Source: Willaertia magna (Eukaryota > Heterolobosea > Eutetramitea > Acrasida > Naegleriidae). Taken from it: a stretch of DNA of 64,000 nt. The stretch covers positions 32,014 to 96,013 of the forward strand of contig CADWAF010000257.1 of the NCBI GenBank assembly GCA_902984215.1, written 5' to 3'. Shown here one piece after another: positions 50,161 through 61,089 of this stretch. Position 1 is the first letter of the stretch, and each line of letters opens with the position of its first letter. The notes beneath the pieces are model-generated. The model was not told where the DNA came from. It saw only the letters and a program-made list of their open reading frames with translations, and did no database searches. Made by a program: the position numbers and the translations under genes.

Positions 50161-50973
50161 TTAATTTAATTCATAATTTGTTAAATTTCTAAAGTCTTCT
50201 AAAGTTATTTTTCCATCTTTATCCAAGTCAGCAGTTTCCCACAAAACTTTCATATCTTCTGAAGTTATGGGTCCATATCCTAATTGTTCCATTATCTCTT
50301 TTAAATGTTTCTCTTCGATATAACCAGTTTCATTAGGATCAAAAACTTTAAAAGCCTCCTTTACAGGATCATAAGTTTTTCCAAAACTAGAGCCAAAAAT
50401 TGGATTTGAAGTGTCTATACTTAAAATATTTGTTAAAGTTGCAATGGTAAACTCAGGCTCTGAAATTAAGAATTTAAATTCTTTGTTGGACATTGAGGGA
50501 TAAAATATTCTCAATCTTTCTTTTAAATCTTTAGGGGTAAGTGTTTTTTTCTTTTTCACATCTAAAAATTTAAAAACTTCCTCAATTTCTTTTTTAGATA
50601 GTTTTAGTCCTTTAGGTTCAATCTTTTCTTCTGAGGTTGAATTAGTTTCTTCTTGTTGACTAAATTCTTCCTCAGTTGTATTTTCGTTATTTGGTTCTTT
50701 ATCTCTTCTTTTTTCTTCCTCTATCACTAGATTATTTGATTCCTCTGTTTGTAAATCTTTTGCTGTAAATGAGTTTTTGTTAATTTTTGGGTAATGTAAA
50801 GGTTTTGGAGGTTTTTTAACAGGAGATGCATTATTGGTTTTCGGAACTTTAGTTTTTTTATCCTCGTTAGAGTCTTGTACTTTCAATTGCAACGTTCTTC
50901 CTACATTGCCGTTGCCACTGTCTTTAATTTGTAATTTGTTTGCAGCAGTCGTAGTGCTGGTGGCGCGTTTCAT
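50161..50973 (-). CDS. EF-hand calcium-binding protein (centrin/calmodulin-like C-lobe)
   Basis: This is a 270-residue intronless protein with the ATG at 50973. A disordered Lys/Glu-rich N-terminus of about 125 residues precedes four EF-hand units. The first (DVKKKKTLTPKDL) and second are degenerate. The third reads DPNETGYIEEKHL, and the fourth, DLDKDGKITLEDF, is a textbook calcium loop. It resembles centrin or a calmodulin-like protein with a long N-terminal extension. Probably two functional sites at most lie in the C-lobe. Its cellular role is not determined, although several neighbours have cytoskeletal or signalling character. Confidence 0.85.
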   Translation of the reverse strand: MKRATSTTTAANKLQIKDSGNGNVGRTLQLKVQDSNEDKKTKVPKTNNASPVKKPPKPLHYPKINKNSFTAKDLQTEESNNLVIEEEKRRDKEPNNENTTEEEFSQQEETNSTSEEKIEPKGLKLSKKEIEEVFKFLDVKKKKTLTPKDLKERLRIFYPSMSNKEFKFLISEPEFTIATLTNILSIDTSNPIFGSSFGKTYDPVKEAFKVFDPNETGYIEEKHLKEIMEQLGYGPITSEDMKVLWETADLDKDGKITLEDFRNLTNYELN

Positions 50974-51070
50974 TTTATTTTGTAAAAAAATCCTCAATTC
51001 AAAAAACAAACAGACCTAATAAATTAATTAAATAAATAAAATTAATTATTTTATACTACATACAAATATA

Positions 51071-53759
51071 TTACAATTCTTCAATAAATTCCTCTAATTT
51101 ACTAGCCATTTTAAAGTAAATGTGACTTGGGTATGTTTGTTCTATAATCACTCTATATACTTTGTTAGAGTTATCTTCAACATTTAGTTTTTTTCTTTGA
51201 AGTGGAGTCCAATCATCATCCAAGTCATCTAAGGATGGTCTGTTTGACGGTAAGGTGTCCATTTCTACCTCAGTAACTTCAAGTTTTAGTGAAACACATT
51301 GTAAGATACGTTCAGCATATTCAAAGTATTTGCGAAGTAGCTCTAAATGATGGCGATCATACAAAGTAACTGATGGTGCAGCATTAGTTGAAGTTAATGG
51401 TATGGTAGTTGTGACGTCAGTGTTTGATAGTGAATTAGATTGCATATTATTTTGTAATAATTCAGTAATAGAGCTACCAACAACAATAAATATTGAACTT
51501 ATCCATAATAATCTTGGAGATTCTCCTCGTTCTTTTGCTTCTTTCTTTATCTTTGTTACACATGTCCCTAATCTTTCCTCTAAAACGAAAGTTGGTACTA
51601 AAATACCATTAGTATCTCTAATAGAGGCATCAATCATTGGAATATATTGAATAGCATTTTCAAATGAGGAAAATCTATAACCCATTTCAGAATTATTTAC
51701 TTGTTCATCAATAAAATCCAACAAAAATTTAAAAGTACTATACACATGAGGTATTTGAGCTTGAATAAAAACATATAAATAAACAGGTAAAACATCATCT
51801 GCACCTCTATCTGTAAGTTTAGATGTCTTTCTTTCTTCTATAAAATCAATAGCACTAATTAATTCAATTCCAACTTGAACTAACAGGTCATACTTTTCAT
51901 GAGCTGTCACAAATTGTGTAGAAACTTTCCTTAATTTCTGAATACATTCCTCATATGGATTTCTAAACAAGTCCTTATTTTCAGGTATAAAACTTGGTTT
52001 TACTCCTAATTCTCTCATAGTTATGTTTGACAGAGCCATCATTTTAAATTTATATAAATTGTCTTGTTCTTGATAACAACATTTATAAATTGCAAATAAT
52101 GTTGTATATATTTTTCCTAAAACATTATCCTTTAAAATGTAAATTAATCTTCTAGGTCCAAAGATACCAACAGCATCCTTTCCAATAATATTACTAGTTA
52201 CTTCATATAAATACAATACGAAAGAATGAAAATCGTCTAATGCATGTGGAATTAAATATTTAGCAGTACCTGTTGTTTTAATATCACTATAATGATACTT
52301 CCATGTAAATATATTAACAAATTTCGAAATAATTCTTGATAAAACATTATCATTCATTTCTGTAGTTAATGCTCCAATAAATGGTAAAGTACTTGTATCT
52401 AATAAATTATTATTATTATTTGCTTGTACCTTTGGAGTAATTGCATCTTCCAAATAAGTTTGTAAAGAATCTTGAATTGATTTCTTTGAAATTGGCGAAA
52501 CACTTCCATCTTTTTTTTGTTCAATAAATTTATATGCAGAACTATTCTCAAAATGTAATTTTTCACATTTAATTCCATCTAAAAATAAATTAAATAAACC
52601 ATCCCACTTCTTTTGTGTCAATAATTCTTCTTTTGTCAAAACTGTTGTACCACCATGTTGAAATGTTGTCATTCTATCATTCTTTTCTGTCTTCTTCATT
52701 TCTTCCCTTAATAACATTATTGGACATTTATTTTGAACATTTTGTAATGTTCCCTTTTCAAAAGTACCCCTAACTGCATTACCTATCCAAAATCCTTCAA
52801 TTTTATCTCCAGTAGGTAGTTTAAGTGTTCCTTTTCCTCCTTGTTTTCCATCCTTAAACTCTCCCTCATAAACTGTACCATCCTTAAATATCAAAACTCC
52901 AAAACCATCTTTTTCATTATCTTTCCAATTCCCATAATATTCAGTTGAATTTTTAAGATCTACCATTACTCCATAGCCTTCTCTTGCATCAGCTACAAAA
53001 CTTCCAGTATATTTTGATCCATCACTATAATGTAGTTCACCTTCACCATGTTTCATGATAAAAGGGATACATTCTAAAACATTCTTTACTCCTAATGATT
53101 CACTAACATCTGTACTGGCAGTACTTTTAAAAGCAAAACCAGATTTTTTCTTTTTAGATGAATTTGGAGGAGTTAATGAATTATTATTATTAGGACTTAA
53201 ATAGTTATTATTATTAGAAGAATTATTTGTTGGAGAAGTACTTGAAGGAGAAGAAGTATTACTTCCTCCAAAAAGAGTTCTATGAGGATAACTTCTATGA
53301 TAAAATTCCGAAAGTAAAGAATTATCGTTTAATAAGTCATCATCATATCCCATTACGGTTCCACAATATCTGTCTCCGTTTTCATATTGAATGACTGCTT
53401 GGGTATCTAATTATTTTTGTAAGATGTTAAACAATTAATAATTACATACCAATACATGGATTACCATTAAAGAATTTACCAGTAAAAGAATATATCATTG
53501 GTTGTTTTAAAGAAGCACTGGGGACTTCTCTTTCTGTAAACTCTGTAGAATATTTACACACACCCGCTCCATGACGTTGTTTATAAAGATTAATTTCACC
53601 ATCATACATATCTCCACTTGGATACTCAATAGAATCACATCCCGTAGGTTGAATTTTAGAAAGGTTTTCAAGTGTTGGTAATAGATTATGATCACTTGTT
53701 ATCGCAATTTCATTCTTCTTTTTGTTGTCAGTCTTCTTTTGAAAACTGAAAAAACTCAT
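51071..53759 (-). CDS. MORN-VPS9 protein, alsin-like Rab GEF
   Basis: The exons are complement(join(51071..53406,53450..53759)), a 43-nt intron, 881 residues. At least five or six MORN repeats span the first 330 residues, interrupted by a long Ser/Asn linker: YPSGDMYDGEI, YENGDRYCGTV, YSDGSKYTGSF, FKDGTVYEGEFKDG, LPTGDKIEGFW. A VPS9 domain follows (about 540-700), marked by GADDVLPVYLYVFIQAQIPHVYSTFKFLLDFI and the late YRFSSFENAIQYI. This is the C-terminal half of alsin (ALS2), a Rab5 exchange factor. No RCC1, DH or PH part of alsin is present here. The likely role is endosomal or endocytic Rab activation. Confidence 0.87.
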
Positions 53760-55890
53760 TTTTTCCCGATAATCTAAAGGACACCCAGTTTATTTATAAT
53801 TTTTATAAATAATAAAATAATTATAATTTAAAAAATTATTTAAGGTTGTTAAATAGTTTGGTTAGATTTTATTTAAAATAATTATTAATAATTTTATTAT
53901 TATTAATACAAGTTATTAAATTATTTTTTGTATTAATTTTTTTAAATTAAGTTTGTTAATAATATTTTATTATTATTTTAATTAAATAATTTATGTTATT
54001 AAAAATAATTTATTTTTTATAAAATTTATTAAAACTATATCATTTTAAATAAATAAATATTTTATTCTATTATATTTTTTGTGATTATATATAGATTTTT
54101 TAATTATTATTAATATAAATTAATAAAATTAAATAAAAAATATTTATTAATAAACATAATTTAAAATTATAAATTAATTAAAAATTAAAAAATTAAATTA
54201 ATTATTTATTTTTTATCTAATTATAATTTTATATATTTAAATTTTTTTACTTAGATTTTATTTTTTTAACTTTTTTCTTTTTCTTTATTTTTTTAATAAT
54301 TCTTTTTTCTTTAAGGAATTACTTAATATTAATTGATTTTTTCTTTTTTTTTATAAAATTATTAATATTTTTAAATTAGGCTTATTGAGTTAATTTTTTT
54401 AGTAAATATTAAATTTATGATTAATATTTTTTTTAAAAATGAAAGTTTTTAATTTTTTAGTAGTTAATTTTATAGAATATTTATTATAGTTATAATTTAT
54501 ATTATATTTGAAATTAATTTAATTTTTTAATAGACACATTATAATTTTATATTTATTTTTATATTATTTAAAACAATAATATTTAATAAAAAATTAATAA
54601 ATAAATTAAAATTTTAATTATTTATATTGCTTAAATAATTAGTTTTTTTTATTAAGGTTTTTTGATAATTAAATTAAAAAAAATTACAATATTTAATATA
54701 ATTTTATTTTTTTGTTAAAAAATTGATTGTAAATTAATATTTAAAAAAAAGCAATATCTTTATATTAAATAATACTTCTATACATTCAAAAAAAAATATT
54801 TTCTTTATAATTAAATATCTATTTAAAAATATATAAATTTTATTACTTTTTTTCATATTATAATCTTAAATTAAAATTACAAAACAATTCTTAATTATTA
54901 AGGCTAAATTATGAAGTTTAAAGATATAAAATAAAGTTTAATTTAAAAACTAAATATCAAAAAACAATTTTATTATTAATCATTCTATATTATGAAAAAT
55001 TTTTATATTTATTTTTATTTTTAAAAAATTAACATTAATTTATTAACTATTTTAATACAAAAATTAAAAATAAATGAATTATCTTTGTTTTAAATGATTT
55101 TTTTAAAAAATAGAAAAAAATAAAATATTAAAATTTATTTAATATAGTTTAAAAATTAATTTTAAAAGAATGATTAAATATTTTTTTAAAATTAAAATTT
55201 TTTTAATTTAAAAATGATTTTGATATTTTTTAATATTTTTTATTTCAAATTAAAATATTCAACTTATTTGTATTACTAAAATTTTTTATTTATCTTTTAC
55301 TAAAATTTTCCTCTAAAAGATAATTCAATTTTATTAAGAATAACCTATTTTTTTTAGGAAACACAATTAATAAATTTTAATAAAAAACTGAAAAAAAAAT
55401 AAAATATTTTTATTACAAAAAATGTTTTTATAATTGTTTTTACAAAAATTTCTTTTATTTGTTTGTTTTTTTTATGAATTGTAGTTTGAAATTTTGAAAT
55501 TGTTCGTAATTTGATTAATAAAGTTAAAATAATAAAATTAATTTTTTTTTTAAAATTAAAAATTTAATTAATTTTTTATTATAAAAGGTGTTATTTTAAT
55601 TTAGTTAATAAAAAAATAATATTTAATTAAGAATTAAAGCAAGTGATAGGATTTTTTATTTTAATTAATTAAAGGTAAATATTACGTTAAAATATTATAG
55701 TTTTACTTATTTTAATAAATATATATTATTTTTTTATTTATTATTCTGAAAAGATTGATGAAGAGTGTTTGTTAAAATAATAAAATAATCCAATTGATAG
55801 TAGACAGTATAACAATAAATATTTAAATAGATTTCTTTGTTTTGTTTCAGAATTTTATTTTGTTAAGAATTTGTAAAGTTAAAAAACAAA
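53760..55890. other. A/T island 2: gene-free near-pure A/T sequence
   Basis: About 2.1 kb between the MORN-VPS9 promoter and the sterol methyltransferase 3' end. Composition is like island 1, with G and C about 5-8% in sampled lines and slightly higher near the right edge. There are no ORFs above about 60 residues that look real, no tRNA and no visible long repeat. It lies about 23 kb from island 1. Confidence 0.78.
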
Positions 55891-55897
55891 TGTTGTT

Positions 55898-56980
55898 TTA
55901 ATGCAATGGTTTTTTGGCTATAACCGCGTAAGAAGGAGTGAAAATGCCTTCCAATCCTCCTGCAAGTAATCCATCTGCTCCTGCTCTAAGAAACTCATAG
56001 CTCTTTTGACTTGATTCTGGAAGTAATCCAACAGTTTCTAATAAGCCAATCAATTTATGAATAATCCATCTACCGTACTTTCTTTGACTCCAATTAATTA
56101 ATTCCCATCCATTATTATCTAATGGAGACCACCAAGGCACAGGATTTTCACTATTTGGAATACCTTTATCCTTAATTGAGATTATTTCAAAACCTGCCTT
56201 TTTGAATGCTTCACTAATTTCCTTTCCATTCAAAATTTCAGGTAATCCATCTCCCTTCATAATATCGAATTTGATTCTATTGTGTTCTTCATTATTTGGG
56301 TCATATTTGTCAGTCATAATCCATTCCATGGCACCAAACACAGCTCCAGGTTTTAATTTCTTAAAGATTTGAGAGTATACATGGGCTCTATCTTTACCAT
56401 GACAAGTAGATTCTATTGCGTAAGCTGCATCGTAAGAATTGTCTGTTAATCCAGCTGCGTCTAAATCATTAAAATCTCCTTGAACCACTTGACATGTATT
56501 CTCCATGCCTGATTGTTTGATAAACTCTTTAGCTTTTTTGACTTGATAATGATGTAAATTAACACCTGTAACATTAGCTCCAGAAAATCTTGCAATCTCA
56601 ACAGCTGGTCCCATTACACCACAACCAATATCTAATACTTTCATTCCTGGTTTTAAGTCTAAATCACAAGCTAATCTATGTTCGTATCTACAGATAGATT
56701 CTTTAAAGCTTTCTTTTGCGTGTCTAGGTGCAAAGTGGAAACTTCTTCCCCACCCATACAAATAGAAATCTGTCACCATGTCGCAATACTTTTGGGCAAC
56801 TGACCAAGCATTACTCTTTCTAATGGAATGTGTATTTTCATCATCTTTTTGAAATAGTTCTTGGTAAGATGAGGCTTTGTTTGAGTCAGTCAAATGATAT
56901 CCACCAATATTGTCACGGAATTTTAATAGAAAAACAATAAAAGCAATAGTAATTGCAGTAACTAAAAGAATAAACCACAT
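55898..56980 (-). CDS. Sterol C-24 methyltransferase (SMT/ERG6-type)
   Basis: This is a 360-residue intronless protein. An N-terminal membrane segment (FILLVTAITIAFIVFLLKF) precedes the SMT signature YLYGWGRSFHFAPR (73-86). The SAM motif I is VLDIGCGVMGPAVEIARF (115-132). Later blocks are AIESTCHGKDRAHVYSQIFKKLKPG and EWIMTDKYDPNNEEHN. These are diagnostic of sterol methyltransferases, which add a methyl to the sterol side chain at C-24 from S-adenosylmethionine at the ER. The protein has the usual length. It fits a protist making ergostane/stigmastane sterols. Confidence 0.95.
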   Translation of the reverse strand: MWFILLVTAITIAFIVFLLKFRDNIGGYHLTDSNKASSYQELFQKDDENTHSIRKSNAWSVAQKYCDMVTDFYLYGWGRSFHFAPRHAKESFKESICRYEHRLACDLDLKPGMKVLDIGCGVMGPAVEIARFSGANVTGVNLHHYQVKKAKEFIKQSGMENTCQVVQGDFNDLDAAGLTDNSYDAAYAIESTCHGKDRAHVYSQIFKKLKPGAVFGAMEWIMTDKYDPNNEEHNRIKFDIMKGDGLPEILNGKEISEAFKKAGFEIISIKDKGIPNSENPVPWWSPLDNNGWELINWSQRKYGRWIIHKLIGLLETVGLLPESSQKSYEFLRAGADGLLAGGLEGIFTPSYAVIAKKPLH

Positions 56981-57061
56981 TGTAGTATTTGTTTCAACAA
57001 TAAATCTTAATAATTTGTGTGAAATTGGCTTTTATGTGAAATCAAAATGCTGCAAAAATGG

Positions 57062-57120
57062 TGAGGCAATTCGCTAATTTCGCTTGGAGACACTTCGCTC
57101 ATCGATGCAAGCGACCTTTG
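57062..57120. other. TTCGCT-rich intergenic patch upstream of the SMT gene
   Basis: In an A/T-rich spacer a G/C-richer patch carries three TTCGCT words (57070, 57079, 57094) and an inverted AGCGA at about 57109. It could be a regulatory element for the sterol methyltransferase gene or a small RNA, but no RNA structure is convincing. Confidence 0.25.
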
Positions 57121-57193
57121 TGAGCATTCCCTCCCTACCTTTACAATAAGTACGCCAAAAACAATTTACAAAACGTTAAATGTGATCTTAAAT

Positions 57194-58189
57194 TTATTTT
57201 TTCATATTAGATTTAATACCTTTCTTTACCTTTTCAAAAGCATACCAAATGCTCTTTGTAATACCAGCAGTTAATATTCCCTTTAAAGTTTGAGTGAAAC
57301 TGGATTTCTTAACAACATTTTCAATAGCCATTTCAATATCATTATTTTCTTTCATTTCATTTTCAATGCACTTTGGTAACTGAAATGTTTCAATAAGTTC
57401 AATTAATTCTTTATTAATTTCTATAATTTCATTTTCATTAATTGTAATGTTATATTGCTTAATAATTGGTTGATAAAGTGTAATAAAATGTTTATAATTA
57501 GTTTCAACAATGTTTGTAACTTTATCTTTATTTTCAGCTCCTTTAATTTTCATTCTAACATCTCCTTTATAAGATAATGAAGTAATTAAAACAAATAAAT
57601 CAAATAAATTTAATTTCATTATTTGTAAAGATGGATCTATTTCATTCTTCTTTTTTTGTAAATAAATCTTTAAAGAAGTAAAAAAAGCAAATTCTAAATT
57701 TTTAAATTGAGCTTCTTCAATTTCTAAATCATAATTTGAAAAAATTGTAAATGTTGGTTTTTGTAATCTTCCTGAAACATATAAAGTATTCCATTGTAAT
57801 AAATCAATCAATAAATCTTTTTTATTTATAATTCCATATTTAAAATCATATGGAAAATATTTATTATCTTCTTCTTTTAATTGAATTTTAGTATTGTAAT
57901 AAATATTTGCACCAAATCTTTCTTGAACAATAGAAATAACATTTGGACCTAAACATCTCATTAAAAAAGAATAATGTGATGGATTTTGTTTTAAATTTAA
58001 TTTATGAAATTCATAAGAATTATCTACCGTAAATATCATATCAATCATTAATTTATTATTTTCTTTTAATTCTTCATTTCCTTTTTGTTTAAAAACTGCA
58101 GAACCATAAGCAAATGCATGAGATACATTTTTCATTGGAAAATTTGATTGAATTAAAGAAGGAAGATGTTTCACAAGAAAAGAATTCAT
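57194..58189 (-). CDS. TAM41: TAM41, mitochondrial CDP-diacylglycerol synthase
   Basis: This is a 331-residue intronless protein; the ATG at 58189 sits in an A-run, and an upstream in-frame ATG at 58276 would overlap the neighbour's stop. VSHAFAYGSAVFKQ, LMIDMIFTVDN, YEFHKLNLKQNPSHYSF, YGIINKKDLLIDLLQWNTLYVSGRLQKPT and the C-terminal KSIWYAFEKVKKGIK are the Tam41 landmarks. The GSAVF glycine-serine and the metal-binding Asp in MIDMI match the nucleotidyltransferase fold. The enzyme makes CDP-DAG from CTP and phosphatidic acid in the inner mitochondrial membrane, the first step toward cardiolipin. Confidence 0.95.
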   Translation of the reverse strand: MNSFLVKHLPSLIQSNFPMKNVSHAFAYGSAVFKQKGNEELKENNKLMIDMIFTVDNSYEFHKLNLKQNPSHYSFLMRCLGPNVISIVQERFGANIYYNTKIQLKEEDNKYFPYDFKYGIINKKDLLIDLLQWNTLYVSGRLQKPTFTIFSNYDLEIEEAQFKNLEFAFFTSLKIYLQKKKNEIDPSLQIMKLNLFDLFVLITSLSYKGDVRMKIKGAENKDKVTNIVETNYKHFITLYQPIIKQYNITINENEIIEINKELIELIETFQLPKCIENEMKENNDIEMAIENVVKKSSFTQTLKGILTAGITKSIWYAFEKVKKGIKSNMKK

Positions 58190-58262
58190 TTTTTTTGTTA
58201 ATAAAACTTTACAATGTTTAGGCTTAGATTTTATTACAATATTATATACAATAAATATAGTT

Positions 58263-58892
58263 TTAATTATCTTCATCTAATATTAATGTATTTAAATCTT
58301 GTCCACTCAATTGTGTAATTGTCTGTTTTAACCAAACAATTGATTCATCATTATAAGAAGAAGAAGAAGGTCCTTTAAAACCTTCAATTGAAGTAGAAGA
58401 AGTAGCTATTGAAATAATTGGATTTGTAAAATTTTCAAATAGATCATCTTCCATAGTTGATCTACGAAACATACTTGATTTATCTACTACATTACTTAAA
58501 CTAGTTGTATTACTACTAGAAGTTATTGGTAAAGATTGACTAATCCTTACTTCTCCTTTTGTTTTTTCTTTTGTTGTTAGTTTTGGTAAAGGAGCATTTG
58601 ATAGTTTTCTTTTACCATTGTTTTGTCTTCTAGGACTATTTATTTCACAACTAGATGTACTGTAACTAGTACCACTACTATTATTATTGTTACTGTCACT
58701 ATCCTTTTTATTTGAACTAGTGTTATTGGTGTTTGAAGGGAATAGTTCTTCAATTATTTCTTCTTTATTTTCATCTTTTTCTTCTTCTTTTCCTTCATTA
58801 TTAGTTGACTTTACTTTTTGATTTCCTATTATTATAATTTCTTCTTCTTTATTATCTCTTTTGGAACGTAACCCTGGTGTTACATTACCCAT
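58263..58892 (-). CDS. Ser/Asn-rich disordered protein, function unknown
   Basis: This is a 209-residue intronless protein that I do not recognise. It begins MGNVTPGL, a possible N-myristoylation signal. It continues with Glu/Lys, Asn and Ser runs (SDSNNNNSSGTSYSTSS) and several Ser-Pro/Arg patches, and ends acidic (LILDEDN). No folded domain is obvious. It shares a same-strand boundary with TAM41, with 73 bp from its stop to the TAM41 ATG at 58189. Confidence 0.6.
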   Translation of the reverse strand: MGNVTPGLRSKRDNKEEEIIIIGNQKVKSTNNEGKEEEKDENKEEIIEELFPSNTNNTSSNKKDSDSNNNNSSGTSYSTSSCEINSPRRQNNGKRKLSNAPLPKLTTKEKTKGEVRISQSLPITSSSNTTSLSNVVDKSSMFRRSTMEDDLFENFTNPIISIATSSTSIEGFKGPSSSSYNDESIVWLKQTITQLSGQDLNTLILDEDN

Positions 58893-59753
58893 GTTGTTGT
58901 TATTTAATTTCAGTAATAAACCTATAGATGTCGTCTGATTTTTTTATTGTGAAGTTTGGTTTTGATGCTGTTGGGGAAATTTACAATGTGCTTTTGTGAT
59001 CCAAGAAGTATTTATGGATAATTGATTGTCATCTTTCTCTAAATTTACTTTATGAAAATATTTGGAGGTCAATAACTACATTAATAATTTAACTGAAAAA
59101 ATTTTAACATTATGTTGTAAAACACCACATTTGTTAAATTTAATCTTTTATTTGTGAAAGTAATAAAAATATTTTAAAAGTTATAACGAGCAAAATAAAA
59201 ACTGATACAAACAAGTAAAATTATTGCTAATAATACTTGCAATACCTGTAATAATAATTACAATACTTATTACAACATTACTCTATTAAACATCACTGTT
59301 CCACTCTTAATATTACAATACCAAAATCATTGTGCAATTTTATTTTCAAGAAAAAAAACACAATGTCCTCAAAACCAAGTTCAAACTTTTGTAAATACGA
59401 AACCTTATTGTTAAATCTATAGGAATAATGTTGTAATAAGTACTTTTTATGACTTAAATCATTGTAACACATTGGTTGTCTGAATGTTGTTCAATTCCCA
59501 AAGTGTTATCTTTCAATTTTCTCTGCATATCAATGTGTGGATACTTCAATATTTATTGAACTCTAATTGAAGTTTTGTGCGTTCTTCTTCTATTTTTCTA
59601 TCTTCTTATTTAATTCTTAAAGTGAGTTTTAATTTTTCTATTGTTCAGGAGTTAGTTTTCGTTGTTGAAGAATTTTGTTTTCTTTTTTCTTTGACATTTT
59701 TTTTCATTTTTTGTAAAGAATATTCATGAAAAAAACATTTAATTTAAAAAAAA
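58893..59753. other. Divergent intergenic region
   Basis: This is an 861-bp divergent spacer between the disordered protein gene and the PX-SH3 gene. I see no ORF, tRNA, or box C/D structure. A stretch at about 59220-59285 repeats ATAATACTTGCAATAC-like and TTACAATACTTATTAC-like words, perhaps a degenerate small repeat. Confidence 0.4.
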
Positions 59754-60853
59754 ATGAGAGCTAATATTTTAAGTCATACAGTTCAGAAAAACGAAGAAGA
59801 TGGGAAACAATATGTGGTAGGTATTTGAATTTTAAATTAATTAGAAAGGAAATTAAATGAAACAAGTTATATCATTTAAAAGTATTTTATGAAGGAATTT
59901 CATGGAATGTAACTCGCAGATATTCAGAATTTGAAAAACTACATAATCAACTGTCAAAAGTAATTAACACAAAGAAATTTGGTAAATTTCCAAAGAAATT
60001 ACTTGTAGGAAATTTAAAAGAAGATAAAATTAAAGAAAGAAAAGTGTGTTTGCAAAGTTATATTGAAAATTTACTGAACGAACCTTTAGTACCAAATTTA
60101 CAAGAAGTTATTGAATTCTTTGAAATTCAAAATCATTGGGAAGAAATTAAAAAGGCTAAAATTAATACTACCACTTGTACAATATCTCCTACTTTATCTA
60201 ATAATAACCAACAAATATTTGTTGAAAGTGGAAATAATGAAACAATCGGGAATAAAGCCTATGAAGAACAAAAATTAAATGATCAAATGAATGAAATAAA
60301 ATCTAATCATTTAGAATGTAATGAAGATGAAGAACAAATATTATTTGTAGCTTTAAAAGATCATATAGCTAGAGATGAAAGTGAAATTACATTTAAAAAA
60401 GGAGATATTATTGAAGTATTACAGAAATCAGCAATATATAATAATGAAGAGAACCAAGTTGAAGAAGGAGATGTAGATGAAGATCCCTATTGGGTTGGAA
60501 GAATTCAATTTAATGAAAAACAAGGCTTTTTTGATGCAAGACATTTGGATTTAAGTAAAATTAAACGTGTATATAATAATAACAATGAAAAACGTTGTTC
60601 TAAGAAATTAAATGTTTTATCTGGAGATATATATGAATCTGAAGAGATAGATAGTTTAGATGGAACAATTAAAGTTTGTCAATTTGATTACGAAGGTGAA
60701 TTTGAAGATGAAATTTCAGTTCAACGAGGACAAAAAGTTAAAATTTTATCTACTTCACACCAAGATAGAAAAGGTTGGAAATTAGTTGAATTAATGGAGA
60801 CATCAGAAAAATCAACAGGTTATATTCCAATAGAATATCTGGCCTTCATATAA
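59754..60853 (+). CDS. PX-SH3-SH3 adaptor protein
   Basis: The exons are 59754..59820 and 59883..60853, with a 62-nt intron, 345 residues. A PX domain (about 1-120) has the family strands RANILSHTVQ, VFYEGISWNVTRRYSEFEKLH (with the RRYSEF phosphoinositide-binding arginine) and FPKKLLVGN. Two SH3 domains follow: 173-250 (LFVALKDHIARDESEITFKKGDIIEVL, DPYWVGRIQF, GFFDARHL) and 283-345 (VCQFDYEGEFEDEISVQRGQKVKIL, GWKLVEL, GYIPIEYL). This is the architecture of p47phox/NOXO-type organisers and related membrane adaptors. It probably bridges phosphoinositide membranes to proline-rich partners, possibly an NADPH oxidase. Confidence 0.88.
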
Positions 60854-60917
60854 ATTAAAATCATTACAATTGTAAACTTCACAAATTACCCTTTTTTACT
60901 TTCGCAAAAGGTTTTCT

Positions 60918-60996
60918 GATGACGGTGGGAGTCGAACCCACGATGGTTGCCCATTGGAACCTGAATCCAACGCCTTAACCTCTCGGCCACGTCATC
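60918..60996 (-). tRNA. tRNA-Leu(CAG)
   Basis: The minus strand folds as a class II tRNA. The acceptor stem is GATGACG / CGTCATC, and the D arm is GTGGCCGAGAGGTTAAGGC. The anticodon stem TTGGA / TCCAA holds the loop TTCAGGT with anticodon CAG. A variable arm (TGG-GCAA-CCA) and the T arm GTGGGTTCGACTCCCAC follow. It has no intron. A minus-strand TTTT lies about 7 bases downstream as a Pol III terminator. It sits 64 bp past the PX-SH3 stop and 93 bp before the GspG ATG, so it marks the boundary between them. Confidence 0.97.
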
Positions 60997-61089
60997 TTCG
61001 ATTATAAATTCTGAAATAACATTTTGATTCCATATTCAACAGGAGAAAAGGTCATTTGTGGGGAAAAGGGGTTGTTTGAACAGGAAAAA

